Shown piece by piece: positions 46,891 to 56,900 of a stretch of DNA of 64,000 nucleotides. The stretch is from Strigamia acuminata (Eukaryota > Arthropoda > Chilopoda > Geophilomorpha > Linotaeniidae), in the NCBI GenBank assembly GCA_949358305.1, contig OX442315.1:11992427-12056426 (forward strand), read 5' to 3'. A model generated the notes under the pieces. The model did not search any database. It had not been told where the DNA came from and saw only the letters and a list, made by a program, of their open reading frames with translations. Position 1 is the stretch's first letter; every line of letters begins with the position of its first letter. The position numbers and the translations under genes were made by a program.

Positions 46891-47689
46891 ACACCGGCTA
46901 AGGGACGTTCGTGTAATTGGAACCTGATTAATTGTCACGATACCATTCACACTAACAGCAATGCTTGAGACACACTGGGCACAATTTGAATGCGAATGTG
47001 CGCGACGCCATCTAGTGATGTGATTTGGCTTTCTTATTCCGGTGTGAGTGAATACAGAAGTGAATCTAGCATTAGATACTAAACACTCTACATGACTATA
47101 TCAGAAAGAATGCACTAATAAACCTCAGCACTTACTTTTTATACCGAAAAAGGCATAAAATAAAAGTGCAGTGATAAGTTAAGCGAAGAGATGGTTGGTG
47201 TTCGGTACATCATTATATCGTAACAAATCGCTAAACTATTGGCACGTAACCCAAATGGGGGCAATGCCATTATCTCATTGCTTTTATATCGAGTTTTTAT
47301 GGATTCACTCGAATGCTGGATAATTGCGCATCCAGCTGACCTTTTCAGTCAAAGTCGGATTTAAGATGATTGGGCCCTGGGGGCAGACAAATCGTGACTT
47401 TCTTGAAAAGTCTCTTGCTATGTAATTGTATCGGCTTTTTAATAAAAAGAAGTCTTGGTAAGGTCTGGTTACATTTTTTAACTGAAACCATAAACTGATT
47501 TTGGCTTCCATCTGTCACAAGTTTATTTCTGTAACATGAGATCGAAGGTAATCCTGAAGGAGGCACTGGCTTTTGAAAAAGAAACATCCTTTAAAATTTT
47601 ATTGGGGTCTAAGCTTACTTTACCCTGTTTACAAAAACTTGTGACAAACTCCCAGTGGGTGTATCACAAGACCAGGGATAAATATAAAG

Positions 47690-47866
47690 CTAGGTCCACA
47701 CTTGTGTTCACACTAGGTGCGACTAACGCAAAGAAAAATTAGTCAAACGCAACGGAGAGTCTGTTCGTACTGTAGGGCACGTGTGAACAGAGCTGAAACA
47801 ATTGATGTTGCGTCTGGTCAATCAGATGTTTTCAATGAAACCTGGAATTGGATCTAGTTCTAGAAC
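47690..47866. repeat. dispersed repeat with GTTCACAC motif, copy 2
   Basis: Matches 38250-38424, with only scattered differences. At its right edge (TCTAGAACTAT) a TIR element begins, so that element inserted into or next to this copy. Confidence 0.8.
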
Positions 47867-48290
47867 TATACTCTGGCCCACCATTAGAAGGGGACCAGTT
47901 CCTATTGGTCGAGCCTGTTTACTCATAACTGTTACCTGTATACTTTCACTAGGAAAAGTAGTTTTGTTGTGGTTTTATTTAGTTTTATTATTTTAGATGT
48001 TTGAAATGATGTTAAATGACTAATATTTAATAATAAAATGTTTTTAAAAGTCTGGAAGCAATGTTTTAAGCTGTTACTTTTTCAAAATTCGTTATTGTTA
48101 AGTTCGCTCAGTTTATGAGTTGTTATGTCAAGCTGGTTTTGAAATTTATGATCGATTGTTCTGTCTGGACACAAAATGGCTTCCCGTAACTCCAGCGTTT
48201 GTATTTTGGCCTACTTTTATGTAGCCCTACAACAGTGAATAGGCTCGGCTAATAGGAACTGGTCCCCTTCTAACGGTGAGCCAGAGTGTA
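47867..48290. mobile_element. MITE with TAYACTCTGG ends, copy 1
   Basis: A 424-bp element. TATACTCTGGCCCACCATTA on the left is inverted as TAACGGTGAGCCAGAGTGTA on the right, and the match continues through GAAGGGGACCAGTTCCTATT. The interior shares GCCTGTTTAC, GGAAAAGTAGTT and TAATAAAATGTTT with the element at 49330-49716. Non-coding. Confidence 0.85.
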
Positions 48291-48777
48291 GTCCCAGAAT
48301 CCAAAAACGTCGTGACATTGTATTCGGGGAAAGACGGTAGTGTGATTTTTGTTGTAAATATGGCTGAGCAAGCAATGCCAATTGGAGAACCATGAGGTAA
48401 TGAAGTGGTTGCTCAAACCAGTTTTTAGTTGTGCCTTGAAGGGTTGCTGCGTGTTTTTGGCCCGTTGTAGTCAATGCAAAATGTTCATTTAGTCAATATG
48501 CCACTGGGTTTATGAGGTGTTAAACTAAATAACACGAGAATTCCATTGCAAATTGCAACATGAAGAATGTTTGAATTGCCTGTAGGTATCTATGCAGAGA
48601 AGATGATTGTTAAAGACCTACTCACATCATGAACCAAGGCTACTATGGACACGTATCTGTGTGTTATTTTCTATTGATTTGTGGTTCTGTGTGCTGAATG
48701 TCGTCTTGAAGAAATACAATCAATATTTTGTTGATGGCTATTGCTGAAGAAATATTTGGTGGGATGATGACTTTTGG

Positions 48778-49329
48778 TTGTGCGTAACAAGCACGACACG
48801 GAACAAGCTATAACCGGTTGTGGGTCACTAACAACACACACCCACATGGCCCATTACTACAACTCCACCCTGCTAGGAGGAGTTGATGGTTGCTGGATAA
48901 TGACTCATGAAGTCATCATAAGACATCATATCCGGTCGTCATCCGACAACCAATAGGGAAAGGTGCCATAAGCTGAATGATGCAAGAGTGGACTATAAAA
49001 GGCTCAATTTCCTGTTGTAACACAGTTAGACAGGAACAGCTAAGGTAAAAACCTCTGCTATTCCTCCACTCTTGTTCACCATGCTGATGCTTAGGGAATG
49101 TACTGGTATGCCATTCCCAGGATTGTGAGTGGCACATGGTTGGGGACTCAGTCTTGATGGACTGTGATAAACCGGCCTCGTCGCCCACGATTAACCCTAA
49201 CCGCATGGTCGATGTATTGGCGCAGATATGCTGCCTTTCTGCAGCATATGGGAAAAGACGAGAGTACCTGACCTTTACACAACTGAATAAAGGCCATAAA
49301 CCATTAATACAGTCTCTTGTGTTCACTTC
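48778..49329 (+). repeat. possible solo LTR
   Basis: This stretch starts TTGTGCGTAACAAGC, holds a good TATA box (TATAAAAGG, 48994-49002) and an AATAAA (49286-49291) about 290 bp later, and is GC-richer than its surroundings, as an LTR promoter region would be. The right end merges into the inverted repeat at 49330, and no target duplication is visible, so this is tentative. Confidence 0.3.
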
Positions 49330-49716
49330 TATACTCAAAACTACCACAACGTTGATGTATTTAGCCTGTTTACGCCAAACTGTGTACTGTGTTCTGCTAC
49401 GTGGAAAAGTAGTTCTGTTTATTTTCAATGAGTTTAAGTATAAAAAGTGATTAGATTGATGGATTTTATTTAATTGGTAATAAAATGTTTATTTTATTTG
49501 CTAAATAACCTTTTTCCCTTTTTAATCAATCAATTAATGTAAGTATAGTTTGTTGGTTTCTTTTGGCAGGTAAACAAAGGTTTTTTTTTTATTGGTTGTT
49601 TATGCCTAGTTAGAATACAATTCTGGTGTTACGAGCTATTTTTTTTGTGCCACTACACCAGTGATACGGCTCGACCAATAGGGAAATACATCAACGTTGT
49701 GGTGGTTTTGAGTATA
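49330..49716. mobile_element. MITE related to 47867 element, copy 2
   Basis: TATACTCAAAACTACCACAA at the left is inverted as TTGTGGTGGTTTTGAGTATA at the right, and the match continues to CGTTGATGTATT. The interior resembles the 47867-48290 element (AGCCTGTTTAC, GGAAAAGTAGTT, GGTAATAAAATGTTT, CTATTGGTCGAGCC in one arm), but the outer ends differ, so it is a related subfamily. Confidence 0.75.
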
Positions 49717-51003
49717 TGTAATGTGTTGTGCGTCCGGCGCTATTTAGGTATGGTGTCTGTACACTCACAAAGCGTGGCAAAGGACAAGCATAATATTTTA
49801 GTTGGGTTTCTTCAAATATTGCATGTTCCCGTTCAGACGCAGGGGTGCAGGAAAGGTTACTTCCCTGCAGAAAAAAGTTTGGTTAAGTTTAAACGTAAAT
49901 TGTCGGACTTGTTCCTTGTCACGCTTGTGGCTGTCGCGCAGACTGTAGCGTCTCCAGACTTTTTGTTGTGTGACAAAAGACTAAACTGTTATGGTACACA
50001 CTGCTGAATTTTAATTAGATTTGGATTAACAGTAGATGTCGTACAACACCGGTTGTAAGATGTAGGCTTTAAAGAGCGGCAGTAATTAATTTGTTAGAAT
50101 CTTGATTTAATTAAGCGAAAGAAAATGCAGATGCTTGTAATTACACTCTTGTGCTTTTAAGCCAGTTTCTTTACTCCACTGTAAACTAGATGTGATTTTC
50201 TGCTTTTTATTAACACTGCTTGAAATTTCATTTTGAGCCTGGAACAAAAACCAGATTGCTTCTTTTTATTTACATTTTTAAATTGAATATCTGGCATTAA
50301 ATCAAATATTCAGTACACAGCTTTCACTTTCAGCCTTTAATAGGAAGAAAAGGAAAAAAATCATTATGTGAAGCAAAATGTTGTTTCTTTTCTCTTTTTA
50401 ATGTGAAGAGTTAAGAATCAAAGCGAAGAGAATGAAACAGACACATTTTTTTCTTCTTCTTCTTGGAAGATTCTAAGTGGAGATAAACATTTGTTTGAAT
50501 AAATGAATAAATTGAAATTCTATTGATAAAGAAACTCATTTGCAAGGATTAATTGCATGACTACATCAACCAATCATTTTAAATGGCCTCATTTGATTAG
50601 GAATGGAACTAGTTTTCCAATTTACATATAGCTTCTGTTGTTCAAGTAATTTATCAAAATTTCTATTTGATTCCACTTGCCAAGGCTTTGGTAACTTGAG
50701 TTTGATGAGCAAAGGTTTGGCTTTAACATGCAACCATGTTAAATAGTGAATGTAATTTATTGGAGCTGTTTCTCTTAAAGTTTTGCATGCACTATCTATT
50801 TGAGGTTTTAAGTGATGACAGCAAAGCAATGAAGTCAGCTATATACAGTTTTATTTAGAGTGCTCATTCAAGAATGTGACGGGTTTGCACATTGTTTAAA
50901 GAGGCACTTTTTGATTATTTGCTGAGAAGTGGAAAATGAGAAATGATTGCTTTGCTTGTTTTAGTTTGGTCTTCGCTTATTTTGTTTCCGGTGGATGCAT
51001 TCA
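49717..51003. other. non-coding stretch
   Basis: No supported exon or element. Short frames, including 49645-50007, overlap the MITE end and look fortuitous. Confidence 0.4.
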
Positions 51004-51008
51004 ATAAG

Positions 51009-51176
51009 TTGGAGTGTCCTACTCCATCGGTCAATCTTGACCAATCGTTATGTTTTGGCGCTTTTAAGAGCAGCGCCACCTATATTGTAATATCAGAATA
51101 AATCAGTCATTTTAGTTTAACTTACCTGACATGTCGCTTTCTTGACCACTAACCACATCAACGATAAATACACAAC
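51009..51176 (+). repeat. 5' LTR, 168 bp
   Basis: Starts TTGGAGTGTCC and ends ATACACAAC. It contains AATAAA at 51097-51102. Its short length is usual for Mag-type elements. Every base I compared matches the 3' LTR. Confidence 0.92.
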
Positions 51177-51179
51177 AAT

Positions 51180-51189
51180 TGGCGACGAG
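51180..51189 (+). other. primer-binding site, tRNA-Ser-like
   Basis: TGGCGACGAG, four bases after the 5' LTR, is complementary to the 3' end (CTCGTCGCCA) of animal tRNA-Ser(GCU) as I recall it. The following AAGGATC does not extend the match. Confidence 0.65.
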
Positions 51190-51381
51190 AAGGATCGCAA
51201 TCGACGACCCACAACCAGATGCTGCTTCGTATCAACTTTATTTGTGAGTTTTTGATCGTTTGATGAACTTTTTGGCCGTTTTTGACCGTCGCTGACCACG
51301 CCGTCCCCGAAGTAGGCCTAGTCGTTCCGTGCTTCGAATTTTCGCGTTATTTGTGCCGTATTCCGCCTCCTTGCCATCAAG

Positions 51382-53916
51382 ATGTCGGCGTTGAAAGGCA
51401 CGCTTCGTGAATACGATTCCGGTGATGATTGGGAACTTTATTGTTTGCGTATGGCGAGTATTTTCGCCTGCAACAAAATAGTTGACGATTTGGAGCAGGT
51501 TCACACGCTGCTCGCGTACGTGGGCATGCCGACGTTGAAGCTATTGGTGTCGCTTACAGCACCCAAGAAGCCGGCCGAATTCAAGTACGACGAATTAGTG
51601 GCGCTCATGCAGAAGAACGCGCGCCCGAAGCCGCTCGTTTTGGCCGAAATACGTCGATTTCATCGGCGTGATCGCCAAGCAGGTGAGACCGTCACTGAAT
51701 ATTCTTTGGCTCTCCAAGATCTCGCCCAAAATTGCGACTTTGGTGAAAATAAATCGGACGAGCTGCGAAATCGATTTTTATGTGGCTTGCAAAACGAGCA
51801 AGTCCAACACGCCTTAACACTGAAAACTGACTTAACTTTTGACGACGCCGTTGCTTTTGCGGCTTCCGCTGAGGTGTCATCGAAGGAATTTTCGACTATT
51901 GCTGCTCAGAATACTGCTGCCACTCCTGTGCATAAACTCCACGAGTCAAAGCCGCGATACGAGCCGAACAGACGAGGCGGGAAGCGTTTCGCGAAGAAAA
52001 ATGTTGCCTTTCCAACTCCACACCAACCATCCAGTAAAGGAAATGCGTCGGGGTGCTCGGCTTGTGGGAAATCGAACCACTCGCGCGATTCGTGTCGTTT
52101 TCGAGACGCCAAGTGCCATGGCTGTGGAAAGACTGGACATATTCGTCCGGTGTGTCGCTCCCAGATTCCGAAATCGAATTCCACTCACGTTGTTCGCTTT
52201 ACCGACGATATGGACTTTTATCAAGTCCGCTCTGGTCCTGCAACTGCAGTGAATTCCGTGTACTTGCCACGTGTGAAGCCAGTCATGATAACTATTTGTA
52301 TCGATGGTGTCAATCTCGATATGGAGATGGACACTGGGGCAGGTGCTTCAATTATTGCTTTGGATCTGTATTTAAAACATTTTTCTCATTTTCCATTGCA
52401 GACCATTCCGTGCAACATGTACACGTACTCAGGCGACCAAATACAGATGGAGGGGGTTATCGAGGTTCCAGTCAGGTTTAAAAATCGAAATTTTCAATTG
52501 CCGCTCTGTGTCGCACGGGATGGTCCAGTTCCGTTGTTGGGCAGAGGTTGGTTGTGTATGTTTGGACTCCTTTCGAAAACTGCCGAAGCGGTCGGCGCGA
52601 AAATTTACAAGACCGATTCCGTTGCTCCCAAACCCGAGGTTTTAGATTCCACTTCAGCCAAAGCTTTGGAAACGCTGTTGCTGAAGCATGAGCACACTTT
52701 CCGAGATGAAATCGGTCGCTTTAACAAGTCCACTGTTCACATTGACGTTGATCCGGCGGTACAGCCGATTTTTCTAAAAGCCTATCCAGTTCCCATAGCA
52801 GTTAAGCCGCTGGTCGAGGCTGAGTTGGCGCGCTTACAAGCGCTGGGTATTATTTCCCCGGTTGCATCATCACGTTGGGCAACGCCCGTGATGCATGTTA
52901 AAAAGTCTGACGGCACCATCAAATTGGCTGGTTGCTATAACCGGACAATTAACAAAGCTATTTTTCCCAACTCATATCCTTTGCCTCTATTTGCAGATGT
53001 GACCGCCAAATTGTCGGGAGGGGAAACTTATTCAGTATTGGATATGAATTCAGCTTTCAATCAATTGGAATTAGATGAGGAGAGCAAAATGTGTTGCACA
53101 ATTAATACTCATTTGGGCCTTTTCAGAGTAAATAGGTTGTTTTATGGCATTTCATCCGCTCCCGCTCTATTCCAGCAAACGATGGACCAGTTGACAGCCA
53201 AGGTGAATAGTGCGCAACCATTCATAGATGACTCCGCCGTGACAGGTGCGACCAACGCGGTTCACCTGCAAAATTTGGACGTGCTTTTGACGACGTTCGG
53301 TGGAGCCGGTCTCACGTTGAATCGCCGGAAGTGTCACTTTTTACAGCAATCGATCCAGTTTTTAGGTTTAAACATTTCTAAACTAGGTATTTCCCCGATA
53401 GATTCAAAGCTCGCTCCACTCAGAGATGCAAGGCGCCCCAGTGATGTAACCTCTTTGAAATCGTTCCTTGGTCTCATCAATTACTACGGTCGCTTTGTTG
53501 CAAATTTGTCTACTCTGCTCGAACCGTTATATCGTTTAACACGTGACGATGTCGAGTGGAAGTGGACAGAGGAGCACGAGTCCACATGGAAAAAGGTTAA
53601 GGTTGCTGTGTCCACTGAGTCGGCACTAGCCCACTTTGACCAGTCCAAAAAATTATTCTTGACGGTTGATGCTTCCCCGGTAGGTGTGGGAGCATTCCTT
53701 TCTCATCTTGATTCCGATGGTAATCACAAGCCAATTGCTTTTGCGAGTTCTCTCTTGTCGGCCGCGCAGAAGAACTACGCACAGATAGAGCGTGAGGGAT
53801 TCGCCATTATTTATGGCATTAGGAAATTCCATCACTATCTGTTTGGGCGTCGTTTCTTCCTGCGTACGGATCACAAACCCCTTGTCTCGATATTCGGAGA
53901 GAAAAAAAGGATGTAA
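51382..53916 (+). CDS. gag-pol: Gag-Pol, 5' part: Gag, protease, RT, most of RNase H
   Basis: An 844-codon frame starting at ATG 51382. Gag: residues 1 to about 215, then two CCHC knuckles at about 225-238 (CSACGKSNHSRDSC) and 245-258 (CHGCGKTGHIRPVC). Protease: MDTGAGAS with the catalytic Asp near 317. Reverse transcriptase: about 470-650, with LDMNSAF (first catalytic Asp near 554) and FIDD at 614-617 in place of the usual YxDD. RNase H: VDASPVGVGAFLS near 763 through RTDHKPL. Gag and Pol share one frame, as in other Mag-like elements. The frame ends early at 53916 because an A run (53902-53908) shifts it; the rest of pol continues in the next frame. The motif AGCYNRT in RT has Cys where gypsy elements usually have Asp. 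Confidence 0.93.
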   Translation: MSALKGTLREYDSGDDWELYCLRMASIFACNKIVDDLEQVHTLLAYVGMPTLKLLVSLTAPKKPAEFKYDELVALMQKNARPKPLVLAEIRRFHRRDRQAGETVTEYSLALQDLAQNCDFGENKSDELRNRFLCGLQNEQVQHALTLKTDLTFDDAVAFAASAEVSSKEFSTIAAQNTAATPVHKLHESKPRYEPNRRGGKRFAKKNVAFPTPHQPSSKGNASGCSACGKSNHSRDSCRFRDAKCHGCGKTGHIRPVCRSQIPKSNSTHVVRFTDDMDFYQVRSGPATAVNSVYLPRVKPVMITICIDGVNLDMEMDTGAGASIIALDLYLKHFSHFPLQTIPCNMYTYSGDQIQMEGVIEVPVRFKNRNFQLPLCVARDGPVPLLGRGWLCMFGLLSKTAEAVGAKIYKTDSVAPKPEVLDSTSAKALETLLLKHEHTFRDEIGRFNKSTVHIDVDPAVQPIFLKAYPVPIAVKPLVEAELARLQALGIISPVASSRWATPVMHVKKSDGTIKLAGCYNRTINKAIFPNSYPLPLFADVTAKLSGGETYSVLDMNSAFNQLELDEESKMCCTINTHLGLFRVNRLFYGISSAPALFQQTMDQLTAKVNSAQPFIDDSAVTGATNAVHLQNLDVLLTTFGGAGLTLNRRKCHFLQQSIQFLGLNISKLGISPIDSKLAPLRDARRPSDVTSLKSFLGLINYYGRFVANLSTLLEPLYRLTRDDVEWKWTEEHESTWKKVKVAVSTESALAHFDQSKKLFLTVDASPVGVGAFLSHLDSDGNHKPIAFASSLLSAAQKNYAQIEREGFAIIYGIRKFHHYLFGRRFFLRTDHKPLVSIFGEKKRM

Positions 53917-55480
53917 CCAGATCGTGGCTGCACGACTGCATCGTTGGGCGGTATTTTTATCCGCATATGATTTCATTATTGAACACGTGCCTGCTGTGGA
54001 CAACGCCATTGCCGATGGCTTGTCTCGTAATCCACAACCGAGTGTGGACAGCAAAGAAGATTTGGAAGTCGGCATTAACAAAATTTATTCTGCTTTCATT
54101 TCAGATTTCCCCATGACTGCTACTTCTCTGAAAGCTGCTTATGCAGCCGACGAAGTATTGCAAGCTGTTTTGCGACATGTTCGCACCGGATGGGAATCAC
54201 GCACGCCGGACACCGCTGAATTTTATAAACACCGGGACTCGTTCTCAACCTTTGACGAATTTTTATTTCTCTCTGATAGGTTGGTGATCCCGAAAACTGT
54301 CCGTCGTTCGGTGTTGGTCGAGCTCCACGCAGGTCATTACGGCATTGTCCGTACCAAATCGTTGGCGCGAGCCACGGTTTGGTGGCCTGGAATCGACGCT
54401 GACATCGAGCGCACAGTTAAGAGTTGCGATGTATGCCAGCGAAGCTTGCTCGATCCGCCCAAATCAAACACCGTCAGTTGGCCAGTTCCAGACCAGGTGT
54501 GGGGACGGGTGCATCTCGATTTCGCCGGTCCGTTTCACAACTCGATGTTCCTGCTGGCGGTTGACGCCAAAACCAAGTGGTGCGAAGTGCGTAAGATGTC
54601 AACAACGACCGCCGCCGCCACTATTGACGTGATCAAGTCTTGGTTTGAAAATCACGGTTTGCCGTTGCATTTTCACACCGACAACGGACCACAGTTTACC
54701 TCGCAGGAATTTCGCCAGTTCTTGGCGATAAATGGAATTCGTCACACTCTCTCACCGCCATACCATCCAGCTACAAATGGCGCGGTTGAGGGTTTCGTGA
54801 AGACTTTTAAAACCCAAGTTGATAAATTTCTAACCTTGAATTTTTCCTTGTCGGATGCCGTATCCCGTTTCATCGCGTCGTATCGCACAACACCTCACGC
54901 TACGACGAAAGTTTCACCAGCTGTCGCCTTCCTTCAGCGTGAAATGCGGACCCGACTACATTTGCTGAATCCGCGACTTCTACCCGATGTTGATCAGATT
55001 GACATTCCGCGCCGTTTTGAAGTCGGGGACCTTGTGTTCGCGCGGGATTACCGTGGCACTCCTAAGTGGATACCCGGTATAGTTAAAAAGAAGACTTCTT
55101 CATCTACTTACGATATTGAGGTCGCTCTCGACGTGACGTGGAATCGACACATTGACCAGTTGCGACGTCGCGCAGATCCGAGTTTGTTGCCACAAAATGG
55201 GGGGAAAGATTGTAGAAGTTCTCTTCTTCCTTTTTCCATCACTTCTCAACCAACTGCACCGCCTGTACCTGTGCCTGCGCCCGTGCCTGATCCGCTGCTC
55301 ACCATTCCACCCGTTATCGTACCACAAAATGTTGCTCCAACACATGCACCACCGCTGCCCGTTCGTGCGCCATCGCCACCTGCAATTGCTGGCCCGAGTG
55401 CTCCAGTTCCTTTAGCGCTTAGCCCTCGACCAGTCCGAAACAGGAAACAAACGGACTTTTATGGTTTTCCACCGAATTGA
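53909..55480 (+). CDS. pol: Pol, 3' part: end of RNase H and integrase
   Basis: Continues pol in the frame shifted by one base relative to 51382-53916. It is open without stops to 55480; the frame is also open a little upstream, overlapping the first part. It has the RNase H tail (HVPAVDNAIADGLSR), then the integrase zinc finger (HAGH... CDVC, His codon at 54326). The catalytic core has Asp at 54518, Asp at 54680 (FHTDNGPQFTS) and Glu at 54788 (NGAVEGF); 35 residues separate the last two, the DD35E spacing. The C-terminal DNA-binding part follows (VGDLVFARDYRG; RHIDQLRRR). The tail is Pro-rich and ends FYGFPPN. No ATG of its own is expected; expression needs the upstream part. The break is at a homopolymer, so an assembly error is possible. 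Confidence 0.92.
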   Translation, partial: GCNQIVAARLHRWAVFLSAYDFIIEHVPAVDNAIADGLSRNPQPSVDSKEDLEVGINKIYSAFISDFPMTATSLKAAYAADEVLQAVLRHVRTGWESRTPDTAEFYKHRDSFSTFDEFLFLSDRLVIPKTVRRSVLVELHAGHYGIVRTKSLARATVWWPGIDADIERTVKSCDVCQRSLLDPPKSNTVSWPVPDQVWGRVHLDFAGPFHNSMFLLAVDAKTKWCEVRKMSTTTAAATIDVIKSWFENHGLPLHFHTDNGPQFTSQEFRQFLAINGIRHTLSPPYHPATNGAVEGFVKTFKTQVDKFLTLNFSLSDAVSRFIASYRTTPHATTKVSPAVAFLQREMRTRLHLLNPRLLPDVDQIDIPRRFEVGDLVFARDYRGTPKWIPGIVKKKTSSSTYDIEVALDVTWNRHIDQLRRRADPSLLPQNGGKDCRSSLLPFSITSQPTAPPVPVPAPVPDPLLTIPPVIVPQNVAPTHAPPLPVRAPSPPAIAGPSAPVPLALSPRPVRNRKQTDFYGFPPN

Positions 55481-55627
55481 TGTTTGTGTTTGTGTTTAAA
55501 TTAATTGATCTCATTTTGTGTTAGTTTAAATTCCATACTTTGTTCTTTATTAGCCTTTATATACATGTGTTTAATGTTTAATTTGTTTTATTCCCTTCTT
55601 GATTTTATAATTGGTGTTTCTCCCAAT

Positions 55628-55638
55628 TAAAGGGGATG
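55628..55638 (+). other. polypurine tract
   Basis: TAAAGGGGATG directly precedes the TTGGAGTG start of the 3' LTR. Confidence 0.75.
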
Positions 55639-55806
55639 TTGGAGTGTCCTACTCCATCGGTCAATCTTGACCAATCGTTATGTTTTGGCGCTTTTAAGAG
55701 CAGCGCCACCTATATTGTAATATCAGAATAAATCAGTCATTTTAGTTTAACTTACCTGACATGTCGCTTTCTTGACCACTAACCACATCAACGATAAATA
55801 CACAAC
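55639..55806 (+). repeat. 3' LTR, 168 bp
   Basis: Same sequence as 51009-51176. Followed by ATAAG, the same five bases that precede the 5' LTR. Confidence 0.92.
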
Positions 55807-56332
55807 ATAAGTGTTTGGGTTTTTAGATGGAGCTTAATCGACGGAATACCGTAGGTGCGTTCAATTTCCAAAAGACAATTTCACTTCTTAAATCACTTAA
55901 AGGTTACTGGGTGGGTTTTTATCAAATTTTCAAAGGAAACAATATAAAAAATTAAAATAGTTGATATTAAGGGGTTTCATGAATGACATGCTGAAGGCGC
56001 TGAAGTGATTGTTCCAATAATCACAATTACTGCATTATTGAGGACCCACACCAGGTCCAAGTGATTATTCTGTATGTCACATGACTTTTATTCTTATTTT
56101 TTTATTTTTTTTATTTTTTAAATTTTTTTTTTAATCTATTTATTTATTTTTTAATTTTTTTTAATGTTTACAACCGACTTTCTTTTCCTTAGTTTAATCA
56201 CTCTTCAGCACTAAAACTCCTTTTCAGACAATTATAAATAAGAACTGAAGCGCTGAAGCGATTATTCAAGTGATTGGTCCGCATAGGTCACATGATAATC
56301 ACTTCAGCGCAATAATCGTCACAATCGTAATA

Positions 56333-56900
56333 CAGTCAAAACTCTTTATAACGAATCGCGATATAACGAATTATTGCTATAACGAATTGTTGAAAATGAC
56401 TTGGTTGGCCAGCCATAGAACACTATGTTAAATATTTTCGTTATAACGAATTTTGATATAACGAATTATTCGTTATAACAAACAAGTTTCAGGTACACTA
56501 TAATACCCATACGCTCTCATTACAACGAATTTTCAAAACTGATCACATCACTCACAACATCCGATGCCCATATTTAGAAAACAAAGGAAAATGAAAATGG
56601 CTGCCAAATGAAAGGTAATTTTGATTTACGGCAAGCTGAACATTATTGATGCCATTGACAATGGCATGAAGCCATCAATTGTAGCAGAGGAGTTTAATTT
56701 GTCCCGTTTTACAATTTCAACAATTTTAAGGAATTGGGATAAAATTAACATGAAACTTGCAAGTGGTAATCAAGGTTTACAAAAAAATAGTGCTTGGTGC
56801 TAAAATTTGATTTTTTTCACCTAATTCGTTTTAACGAATTCTCGTTATAACGAATTGATTTGTACGGTCCCTTGCGATTCGTTATAAAGAGTTTCGACTG
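56333..56900 (+). mobile_element. pogo/Tigger-like DNA transposon relic
   Basis: A 568-bp element starting CAGTCAAAACTCTTTATAAC and ending GTTATAAAGAGTTTCGACTG, with TA on each side (56331-56332, 56901-56902). Both ends carry extra copies of TATAACGAA. It contains only the N-terminal DNA-binding coding remnant, so it is internally deleted and non-autonomous. Confidence 0.88.
56597..56803 (+). pseudogene. remnant of pogo/Tigger transposase N-terminus (CENP-B-type HTH)
   Basis: The in-frame ATG at 56597 is followed by a TGA at 56609, then an open frame with KLNIIDAIDNGMKPSIVAEE and NLSRFTISTILRNWDKI, the classic helix-turn-helix of the CENP-B N-terminal/pogo transposase family. In the complete family a second HTH and a DDE catalytic domain follow; here the frame ends at 56803, 97 bp before the right end. 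It is therefore a broken fragment that could at most bind its own ends. Confidence 0.85.

Larger units (their letters stand above)
51009..55806 (+). mobile_element. Ty3/gypsy LTR retrotransposon, Mag-like
   Basis: A 4798-bp element with 168-bp LTRs in which I saw no difference (51009-51176, 55639-55806). It is flanked by the 5-bp repeat ATAAG (51004-51008, 55807-55811). It has a primer site TGGCGACGAG, a gag-pol coding region with gag, protease, reverse transcriptase, RNase H and integrase in the Ty3/gypsy order, and a purine tract AAAGGGGATG before the 3' LTR. Coding is open except for one frame change at an A run (53902-53908). If the LTR is read with canonical TGTT...AACA ends, the 3' copy is 2-3 bp longer and the 5' copy lacks the first bases. 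It lies downstream of the last visible peroxidasin-like exon, in the same orientation. Confidence 0.95.

Noticed and set aside
48916-49428. 170-codon minus-strand frame
   Set aside because: No recognisable domain; it overlaps a possible LTR and a MITE arm.
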